A DNA stretch of 54,250 bases, taken from positions 1 through 54,250 of the forward strand of contig WOUP01000020.1 of the NCBI GenBank assembly GCA_009772895.1, given 5' to 3'. Shown here piece after piece: positions 47,708 through 54,250 of the stretch (the first letter of the stretch is position 1; each line of letters starts with the position of its first letter). The DNA is from Puniceicoccaceae bacterium 5H (GTDB lineage Bacteria > Verrucomicrobiota > Verrucomicrobiia > Opitutales > Oceanipulchritudinaceae). A program made the position numbers and the translations under genes. Below the pieces are notes generated by a model that had not been told where the DNA came from, did no database searches, and saw only the letters and a list, made by a program, of their open reading frames with translations.

Positions 47708-48373
47708 ATGAGCACTTTGACTACCCTGCCACTCGCGCCGTTGCTGGAGAACCTCTTCCGCGAGTGCGCACGCTCCACGCCCGAAAACGACCCGGCCGTA
47801 GCTCAACTGCCCGCCGACGAGCTGGACCGACTGATGCACAGCAAGACCGACTACCGCGAGCTGTATGGAATGCTCAGCGATCTGCCACTCGAAGTCTCCC
47901 GAGAGACAGGTCGGTTGCTCTATATGCTCGCCCGCAGCTGCCGCGCGCGCTCGATCGTGGAATTCGGCACCTCGTTTGGCCTCTCGACCCTGCACCTGGC
48001 CGCCGCCCTGCGGGACAACGGAGGCGGCGCCTTGATTACGACCGAGTTTGCCCCCTCCAAGGTGGCGCGCGCCCGAGCCAATCTCGAGACGAGTGGCTTG
48101 ATGGACCTGGTGGAAATCCGCGAGGGCGATGCCCTGCAGACGCTCGCCACGGATTTGCCGGAGACGATCGACCTGCTGCTGCTCGACGGTGCCAAGGCGC
48201 TCTATCCAGACATTCTCTCCCTGCTGGAAAGCCGACTGATACCCGGCGCCCTGATCGTCGCCGATAACGCCGATTACAGCCCGGAATACCTCACTTACGT
48301 GCGCACGCCCGCCAACGGATACCTCTCCGTCCCCTTCGCCGAAGACGTCGAGCTCTCCTTGCGCCTCGGCTAG
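47708..48373 (+). CDS. Class I SAM-dependent O-methyltransferase-like protein
   Basis: A 221-residue methyltransferase resembling family 3 catechol/caffeoyl-CoA O-methyltransferases. SAM motif I is SIVEFGTSFGLSTLHLA (Glu85-Gly87 region), motif II acid in ITTEFAPSKVARARANL, and motif DLLLLDGAKALYPDIL with a metal-type Asp, then ALIVADNADYS. The substrate is unknown. It is followed 24 bp later by an SDR gene and divergent from TetR, suggesting a small inducible detoxification or modification operon. Confidence 0.9.
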   Translation: MSTLTTLPLAPLLENLFRECARSTPENDPAVAQLPADELDRLMHSKTDYRELYGMLSDLPLEVSRETGRLLYMLARSCRARSIVEFGTSFGLSTLHLAAALRDNGGGALITTEFAPSKVARARANLETSGLMDLVEIREGDALQTLATDLPETIDLLLLDGAKALYPDILSLLESRLIPGALIVADNADYSPEYLTYVRTPANGYLSVPFAEDVELSLRLG

Positions 48374-48397
48374 CTCTCACTTCCAAAACAACACCCC

Positions 48398-49135
48398 ATG
48401 TCATCCACCCAACGAACGGCTATTGTAACCGGAGCCTCCCGGGGCATTGGCGCCGCGCTGGCCCAACGCCTCGCTGCAGACGGCTTTCAGACCGTCGTCA
48501 ACTACGTTTCCAACGTCGCCGAGGCAGAGGACGTCGTGGCGACGATCAAAGCAGCCGGCGGAAGCGCCCTGGCGATCCAGGCGGATGTTTCGGACGCGTC
48601 CGCCGTCGAGGCACTCTTCCTCGAAACCGAAGCCCGATTCGGTGCCGTGGACGTGCTCGTGAACAACGCCGGCATCGCCAAACAATCGCCTCTGGCCGAT
48701 GTTACCGATCAGGAATTCCAGCAACTGATCGCAGTCAACCTCACCGGAACGTTCAACGGGATGCGCACCGGAGCCAAACGCATCCGCAACGGCGGTCGCA
48801 TCATCAACCTCTCTACGAGCATCATCGGCCACTATCAGCCCGGCCACGGCGTCTATGTCGCGACCAAGGCCGCCGTGGAAGGTTTGACCCACGTTCTGGC
48901 CAAGGAACTGGGCGACCGTAGCATCACCGTCAATGCGGTTGCGCCCGGCCCCGTCGAAACAGAATTACTCTTCGCCGGCCGTTCCTCGCACATCATCCAG
49001 CGCCTGATCGACGACATCCCGCTCGGCCGCCTCGGTCAACCCGAAGACATCGCCCGCATCGTCTCCTTCCTCGCCAGCCATGACAGTGGCTGGATCAACG
49101 GACAAATCCTCAAGGCCAACGGCGGTCGGAATTGA
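48398..49135 (+). CDS. Short-chain dehydrogenase/reductase (FabG-like)
   Basis: A 245-residue classical SDR. The cofactor motif is TGASRGIG (residues 11-18), with NNAG at 89-92, and the catalytic Tyr153 and Lys157 in YVATK. The C-terminus GQILKANGGRN is the usual SDR end. An NNxxS-type acidic residue after beta2 is absent, so NADP(H) is likely. It is co-transcribed with the methyltransferase; substrate unknown. Confidence 0.95.
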   Translation: MSSTQRTAIVTGASRGIGAALAQRLAADGFQTVVNYVSNVAEAEDVVATIKAAGGSALAIQADVSDASAVEALFLETEARFGAVDVLVNNAGIAKQSPLADVTDQEFQQLIAVNLTGTFNGMRTGAKRIRNGGRIINLSTSIIGHYQPGHGVYVATKAAVEGLTHVLAKELGDRSITVNAVAPGPVETELLFAGRSSHIIQRLIDDIPLGRLGQPEDIARIVSFLASHDSGWINGQILKANGGRN

Positions 49136-49183
49136 GCGTGCGCAGACCTCCCCTCCAGTTCGGACGATTTCTGAAAAGCAGGG

Positions 49184-49516
49184 TCACGCCTCCCCGGTCT
49201 GGGCCCGACTGATCTCCTCCTTGGATTCGATGCGCCACGCCTCGGCCACTTCAGCGACGAAGACCTTGCCATCGCCCCTTTTGCCCGTATGCGCCGCGTC
49301 CAGAATGGTCCCGACCACGGTATCCTTCAGCTCATCAGCACAAACCACTTCTATCTTGGCGTGCGTTTCAAAGTCTACCATACGCAAGATGCCCCGACTA
49401 CGCCCAAAGCCGGTTATGGTGTTAACGCTCACGCCACTCAGCCCCTGAACCTGGGCCAGAGCGTAGATGACAGGATCCAGTTGCTCCTTACGGATGTATG
49501 CCTTGATTTCTTTCAT
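49184..49516 (-). CDS. PII-like signalling protein (atypical T-loop)
   Basis: ATG at 49516 (MKEIKAYIRKEQLDPVIYAL) gives 110 residues, the usual PII length; a longer frame adds 12 residues. The core is of GlnB type (GLSGVSVNTITGFGRSRG, IEVVCADELKDTVVGTILDAAHTGKRGDGKVFV). The T-loop is short and lacks the uridylylated Tyr and its neighbourhood. Such variants occur in PII-like proteins linked to metal or other transporters. It may respond to a metabolite other than classical nitrogen signals. No transporter is adjacent in the window. Confidence 0.85.
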   Translation of the reverse strand: MKEIKAYIRKEQLDPVIYALAQVQGLSGVSVNTITGFGRSRGILRMVDFETHAKIEVVCADELKDTVVGTILDAAHTGKRGDGKVFVAEVAEAWRIESKEEISRAQTGEA

Positions 49517-49709
49517 TGCACTTCCTGCGATTCGTTTTGGTTCCAGGGCCAACGACTCCGCCCGTCGCCCCCGTCATAGACTAAAACGCAGAGGCAAGGC
49601 TAACCCCTCAGAATATTTCGCCACCACCCCGTCGTAAGCACCCCGGTATGGGCTTGCCGTGCAACATCCGCATTCTGTTAAATTCCGTGCGATACACCTA
49701 AAAGGCATC

Positions 49710-50720
49710 ATGTCTCGCGTTACCCTGAGCGATATAGCGGCTGAGCTTGGCGTCAGCACGATGACGGTTTCTCGGGCCATGCGGGATCAACCGGGGGTGG
49801 CGCACGAGATGCGCGAACGGATCAAAGAGACGGCGCAGCGGCTAGGCTATTGCCCCGACCCGGAAATGGGCCGCCTGATGCGCCACCTCCGGCGCGGAAG
49901 CAAGGCGCAGCTCAAGGCAAACCTCTGCGCAGTGACCAATTTTCCGCCGGGAGAAGAACCACGCTACAGCGCACGTCTCTGCCGATACGCGGCGGAACAT
50001 GCTCAAGCCTTGGGCTTCAGGTTTTCGCTCATCCGTGTTTCAAGTGTGACGGGAGACTGGTCGGCCACGCTCCGCATGATGAAGGCGCGCGGAGTCGCAG
50101 GCGTTCTACTGTTGCCGATGGTCGGCCCCACGGAGCTGAGCGCGTTGGATTGGAGCGGCCTTTCCGTCGTCTCGGCGACCTCCAGTGTCACCCAGCCCCG
50201 TTTCCATGAAGTCGCTCCCAATCATTCGGCGAACGCCCGGCTCATGATCGATCATTTGGCCGCGAGAGGTTACCGCCGTATCGGTTACGTGGGATTGACG
50301 CCGCACGCGCAACGCACCCGCGAGGCGCTTCCCGCCGCCTTGGCCTGGCATCACGCACGCCACCAGGTACGGTGTGAGCCCTTGCTTTTCATGCCCGACG
50401 AGCCGATGCCCGACATCGTCGTGTGGGCCCAACGCGAGCAGCCGGAGGTCATTCTCGTGGGGCGCCCGCCGGATCAACCCGGCTTTCAACAGGCATTGGA
50501 GCGGGCGGGGATACGCGTGGCATGGGCCTTGGCGAACTCCCGCGCCTTCTTCGATTACGCCCCGGGGCTGGACGAGCGGGACGACCTCATCGGGGTTTGC
50601 GCCGTCAGCACGCTCTCCGATCTCTTCGTCAGAGCCGAACGAGGCATACCAGAGATCCCGACCTCGATCTCCATTACGGGCCAGTGGGTCGACCCTCAAG
50701 ACGCGACGATGTTACGTTAA
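49710..50720 (+). CDS. LacI-family regulator of the GH2 gene
   Basis: ATG at 49710, after AAAGG, gives 336 residues starting MSRVTLSDIAAELGVSTMTVSRAMRDQPGVAHEMRERIKETAQRLGY, the full LacI HTH and hinge. The effector domain continues (GVAGVLLLPMVGPTEL, MIDHLAARGYRRIGYVGL), and it ends WVDPQDATMLR. It stands 49 bp upstream of the beta-galactosidase gene in the same direction, so it is likely to control that gene and itself. A longer start at 49659 is less likely. Confidence 0.92.
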   Translation: MSRVTLSDIAAELGVSTMTVSRAMRDQPGVAHEMRERIKETAQRLGYCPDPEMGRLMRHLRRGSKAQLKANLCAVTNFPPGEEPRYSARLCRYAAEHAQALGFRFSLIRVSSVTGDWSATLRMMKARGVAGVLLLPMVGPTELSALDWSGLSVVSATSSVTQPRFHEVAPNHSANARLMIDHLAARGYRRIGYVGLTPHAQRTREALPAALAWHHARHQVRCEPLLFMPDEPMPDIVVWAQREQPEVILVGRPPDQPGFQQALERAGIRVAWALANSRAFFDYAPGLDERDDLIGVCAVSTLSDLFVRAERGIPEIPTSISITGQWVDPQDATMLR

Positions 50721-50769
50721 CAAGCCGCGAGCATTGGAAGCGCCAGCAGCGCGCGTTTACATAGCTTCC

Positions 50770-53700
50770 ATGCGACTCCTGACCCCACCCGGCGATGTCC
50801 CCAACATCTGGCTGCAGCTCTGGCGCGTGCTCTGCCTCTGCTGCTTCGTCCTGCCCCTTGCAGCGCAGGCCACCGCAGCGCCCTCCGATACGGCCCTGGC
50901 ACAACCCGACCAGTCGGCAGCATACACGCAGTCCCTCAACGGCACGTGGCGCTTCAAGTATGTTCCCGGACTCCAGGCGGGCGAAGATGCAGCCTTCCAC
51001 AAGCCTGCCTTCGATGTTTCCCATTGGGAGACGATCGACGTCCCGGGACATTGGGAGCTACAAGGGTTTGCCGAACCGAAATACGAAAGCGACGTCGAGG
51101 AAGGCCTGGGGCTTTATCGACGCACCTTTACCCTGGATGATTCCTGGAATGGCCGCCGTGTCTTTCTGCGCTTCGAGGGCGTGCTCTATGGATATTCCGT
51201 CTACGTCAATGGGCAGCAGATCGGCAGTTGGGCCAGCGGCTTCAACCAGGCCACGTTCGACATTACGGACGCGCTTTCCGCGACAGGCACCAACACCCTT
51301 GCCGTCCGCGTCACCACCCGGAGCAAGGGCTGGGAGTTCGATACGCTCGACGGGTGGGCGATTTCCGGCATTTATCGCGACGTAACCCTCTTTTCTCTCC
51401 CCGACGCCCATATCAAGGATTATACGATCCAGACCACGCTGCAGCCAGACGGTGCGGCCAAGCTTGAGCTAGATGCCGAAACCAGTGGCCAGGGCATGCT
51501 TTCCGGCCAGCTTCTGGACCCCGAGGGGCATACGGTCCAAACCTTCGACCTGCCCATCTCTGCAGACGGAGCGGGAGACACTATCTTTGTGGTAACCCAC
51601 CCGGAGCTATGGTCCGCCGAGTTTCCGGCGCTCTACCAGCTAAAGCTCGCGTTCAAGGACAAGGAAGACGGCAGCATGCACCGGATCACCGCACCCGTGG
51701 GGATCCGACAGGTGACGATCGAAGACGGTGTCCTGAAACTCAACGGGACTGCGATCAAGCTCCGGGGCGTCAACCACCACGAGATCTGGCCTGGCGGACG
51801 CGTTTCCACCCCCGCCAACACCCGCCGCGATCTCGAGCTCATGCGAGCGGCCAACATCAACTTTATCCGCACCTCCCACTACCCGCCCCACCCGCGCCTG
51901 TTGCGCATGTGCGACAAAATGGGCTTTTACGTCCTCGACGAGGTGCCGTTCACCCACGGGCAAGAGCATCTGACCGATCCGACCTATCAGGAAACGCTCT
52001 ATACCCGTGCACGTGCCACCGTCATGCGCGACAAGAACCATCCCTGCGTGCTGTTCTGGAGCCTGGGGAACGAGAATCCCATCAACGAGCTGGGCAACCG
52101 CGCAGGGGCCTACGTCAAGGAACTGGACCCGAGCCGTCCGATCATGTTTCCCACCATCGGCTCCTATTTTGCCCAAAACTACGAGCGCATGTCCGACATC
52201 CAGGATATTTACGCTCAGCACTACCCGCCGTTGCGTCGCGCCCGCGAACATGCCGCGACGCTGACGCGCCCGATCATCTTTACCGAATACGCCCACCAAC
52301 GCGGCCTCGCACGAGCCGGGACCGCCGTGCAGGATCTCTGGGAGCTGTTTTACCACAGTCCTCGTATCGCGGGTGGCGCCATCTGGCTGTTTCAGGATCA
52401 AGGTATTTTGCGCACTGCAGATGCCCCCGACAGAGTGGAAGACGCCGATCTAAAGGTATGGCTCGATGAGCACCGCTACTTCGACACCCACGGCTTTTCC
52501 GGCATGGACGGGCTCGTCTACTCCGACCGGACGCCCCAGGTGGACTATTGGCTGGTGCGCAAGGTCTATTCGCCCGTCCAGATTGCGACCGATGTCCTCG
52601 AGGCCCGCCCTGGGGCGCAGGTCTTCTCCCTTGAAGTAGAGAATCGCCACGATTTTCGCTCCTTGAGCGGCTACACCCTCCACTGGTCCGTGCAAAAAAA
52701 CGGGGTCGCGCTCGATCGTGGCGCGCTGCCGCTTTCCGCACCGGCAAAGCAAAAGGAGACCGTGGCGATCCCGACCTCGCTACCCGAGAGCATCGGAGCA
52801 GACGTTTGGACCTTGGAGCTTCGTTGCGAAGATGAAACCGGTCGCCAACTTTACGAACGTTCACTGCGCCTCGACTTCGGTACCGTTTCGGTTGACCGCC
52901 AAGTCGTCCTGCAGGAGGCGTTACCAGCTCAGGACCTCAAGCTCGACATCAGCAATGAACGGATCACGATTCAGCACCCCGACTATCAGCTGCGGCTCGA
53001 CCGCAGCAACGGACAGCTCGAGCTTATCGGCCGCGATGGCTCAAGCCTCGCCTCGGCGTTCGGTCCCCACACCGGCCGTCACCCGACCATCAACGATCTG
53101 GGAAGAAATCGTGAGCGCGAACCCCGCCTCTGGCGCGGCAGTCTGCTCGAAGCAGTGCGGGACCTGAAGACCTCCGCCCGAAAGCTCCCCACCGGGATCG
53201 AAATCGTCGTCGAAGGCGATTATCCACGCCCGGGCGTGCCTGACGAGTCGGTGCGCGGCAGCTACCGCCTCCAGATCGCTCCGAACGGAACCATTGAAGT
53301 CAGTTACGCATACACCCCTGTAGACGCCACCGGGGAGATGCTCGAAGCCGGCTTTGCGCTCGCGGTGCCTGCAGCGCAATCGGAGCTTCGCTGGCTTGGC
53401 GAAGGCCCTTACGCAGGTTACCCCGGGAAGGACCATCACAACGAATACGGCCTCTTTCACCTGAATCGCGCCGACCTCTACTTTCCGGGTAATCGTCGGG
53501 CGGTCGAATTCGCGCTGCTGACGGCCCCCGCGGGCCAGGGAATCCTTTTTGCCGGCACCGACCTGGTCGTTGATCTCGAAAAGAAGGGCGGCCAGACGAT
53601 TCTCTCTCACCTCTCCGCCGTGCCAGGCGAACGCAATGCCGAAGAGAACGGAGAAAACGTCGACCTCTCCTCACGCCTCCCAGCCGACGCTCTGACCTCG

Positions 53701-53826
53701 ATATCCGGCTCCTTCACCCTCTTGCCGCTTTCCTCCACCTGGCCGTCTCCACTCGTCGGGTGGTTCGGGCGGCCGGGCCAACAGGTTCCCGTCTCGGAAC
53801 CCTTCTGGCGCAGCTACGACCAATAG
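50770..53826 (+). CDS. Secreted GH2 beta-galactosidase
   Basis: A 1018-residue enzyme of the LacZ type, with a signal peptide (CLCCFVLPLAAQATA) that sends it out of the cytoplasm. Domain order is sugar-binding (FRRTF-like LYRRTFTLDDSW), immunoglobulin-like, TIM barrel, and the C-terminal beta-galactosidase small-chain domain (LRWLGEGPYAGYPG). In the barrel, GVNHHEIWPGGR and RTSHYPPHPRLL precede the acid/base Glu435 in LGNEN and the nucleophile Glu506 in IIFTEYAH. It hydrolyses terminal beta-galactosides, perhaps from marine or plant glycans, though a beta-glucuronidase-like GH2 specificity cannot be excluded. A longer upstream frame is shadow. Confidence 0.95.
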   Translation: MRLLTPPGDVPNIWLQLWRVLCLCCFVLPLAAQATAAPSDTALAQPDQSAAYTQSLNGTWRFKYVPGLQAGEDAAFHKPAFDVSHWETIDVPGHWELQGFAEPKYESDVEEGLGLYRRTFTLDDSWNGRRVFLRFEGVLYGYSVYVNGQQIGSWASGFNQATFDITDALSATGTNTLAVRVTTRSKGWEFDTLDGWAISGIYRDVTLFSLPDAHIKDYTIQTTLQPDGAAKLELDAETSGQGMLSGQLLDPEGHTVQTFDLPISADGAGDTIFVVTHPELWSAEFPALYQLKLAFKDKEDGSMHRITAPVGIRQVTIEDGVLKLNGTAIKLRGVNHHEIWPGGRVSTPANTRRDLELMRAANINFIRTSHYPPHPRLLRMCDKMGFYVLDEVPFTHGQEHLTDPTYQETLYTRARATVMRDKNHPCVLFWSLGNENPINELGNRAGAYVKELDPSRPIMFPTIGSYFAQNYERMSDIQDIYAQHYPPLRRAREHAATLTRPIIFTEYAHQRGLARAGTAVQDLWELFYHSPRIAGGAIWLFQDQGILRTADAPDRVEDADLKVWLDEHRYFDTHGFSGMDGLVYSDRTPQVDYWLVRKVYSPVQIATDVLEARPGAQVFSLEVENRHDFRSLSGYTLHWSVQKNGVALDRGALPLSAPAKQKETVAIPTSLPESIGADVWTLELRCEDETGRQLYERSLRLDFGTVSVDRQVVLQEALPAQDLKLDISNERITIQHPDYQLRLDRSNGQLELIGRDGSSLASAFGPHTGRHPTINDLGRNREREPRLWRGSLLEAVRDLKTSARKLPTGIEIVVEGDYPRPGVPDESVRGSYRLQIAPNGTIEVSYAYTPVDATGEMLEAGFALAVPAAQSELRWLGEGPYAGYPGKDHHNEYGLFHLNRADLYFPGNRRAVEFALLTAPAGQGILFAGTDLVVDLEKKGGQTILSHLSAVPGERNAEENGENVDLSSRLPADALTSISGSFTLLPLSSTWPSPLVGWFGRPGQQVPVSEPFWRSYDQ

Positions 53827-53841
53827 ACAGAGCCTCGCTTT

Positions 53842-54250
53842 CTAGAAGCGGTTCCAAAACGTCAGCCTGCACATCGTTAGCATAATGTAGGCGATCATGA
53901 AGAATGCGTGGTAGAGGTGTAGGTGGTGCTCGTGGCGCACCAGCAGTCGGCGGAAGCTGCCGAACCAGGCGAAGGTGCGCTCGATCTTCCAGCGGTGCTT
54001 GTAGCGGCGTAGCTCTCGGCCGTCTTGAGTTTTTGGCCTGACGCGCCCCTTGCGATGGAGCACAATCAGGTCGAAGCCGTTGCGTTTGAGACGCTTGCGG
54101 TGCGGGTCACTATCGTAGGCGCGATCGGCGATCAGCTTGAGGCCCCAGGGTCGTCGAGCTTTGAGATGGTCGAGGGCGTCTTCGAGCAGCGTGATTTCGG
54201 CCGGGCTGGCGCTCGCGAGCCGACATGAAAGAGGAAGACCTTGGCCGTCT
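53842..54250 (-). mobile_element. IS5-family transposase, 5' end cut by window edge
   Basis: The minus-strand frame runs from the stop at 53842 to the end of the window without break. It includes GLPLSCRLASASPAEITLLE, ADRAYDSD (the second catalytic Asp) and KHRWKIERTFAWFGSF (catalytic Glu with the IS5-type R...E...F spacing). The start and the first Asp lie beyond the window. The stop is only 16 bp after the GH2 stop, so the element landed just behind that gene. Its outer terminal repeat could not be defined with certainty. Confidence 0.85.

Noticed and set aside
1-54250. CRISPR array
   Set aside because: No series of regularly spaced direct repeats was found; the only spaced repeats are the phage end boxes.

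Overview
The window comes from a GC-rich bacterium, most likely a Verrucomicrobiota of the Opitutia group. This is an inference from the TonB-dependent receptor, whose mature start (YELSPFAVES...DDGY.ATNSMGGT) has the look typical of that group, and from the sugar-related LacI, TonB and GH2 gene mix. The dominant feature is a complete Mu-like transposable prophage of about 40.06 kb (2462-42518). It is inserted about 40 bp downstream of a tRNA-Ser(TGA) gene. Its ends share the block TGCGCAAAGAGGTTTGTCC in inverted orientation, begin TG and end CA, and are flanked by a 4-5 bp direct repeat (CTTT/CTTTT).

Left host flank (1-2457): a possible small ORF, citramalate synthase (minus strand) and tRNA-Ser. 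Right host flank (42519-54250): a LacI regulator divergent from a TonB-dependent receptor; a TetR regulator divergent from a methyltransferase-SDR pair; a PII-like protein; a second LacI regulator followed by a secreted GH2 beta-galactosidase; and an IS5-type transposase cut by the window edge.

The prophage is organised around a central switch at about 29.6 kb. Leftward from it run a repressor gene and an exported accessory protein, closed by a terminator. Then come the lysis genes, Mu-type packaging and head genes (gp25/27/28/29-like, protease/scaffold, decoration, capsid, gp36-like, gpF-like, gp10-like) and a siphovirus-type tail (tube, beta-helix protein, frameshifted chaperone pair, tape measure, BR0599-like protein, NlpC/P60, tail hub). 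The leftward operon ends with an acyl-carrier-protein-like gene and a coiled-coil protein. Rightward run a Ner/Cro-like gene, small DNA-binding proteins, the MuA-like transposase, MuB ATPase, Gam, several unknown small genes, a DnaC-like loader with a zinc-binding N-terminus, a Gp37/Gp68 (DUF5131) protein, an ASCH domain fused to half of a C5-methyltransferase, a complete N4/N6 DNA methyltransferase, a possible GemA-like gene and a terminator before the right end.

The extreme left end, inside the phage and convergent with the late operon, holds a compact module. It has two GTTCA-N6-TGAAC operators 32 bp apart, a perfect 17-bp hairpin, a 22-aa membrane peptide whose Shine-Dalgarno sequence lies in a fold-back inverted repeat, and a small HTH protein. 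This resembles a type I toxin or immunity locus and is the strongest candidate here for an undescribed system. The ASCH/half-methyltransferase fusion and the phage acyl carrier protein come next. All functional assignments are from reading sequence motifs; no database search was run.
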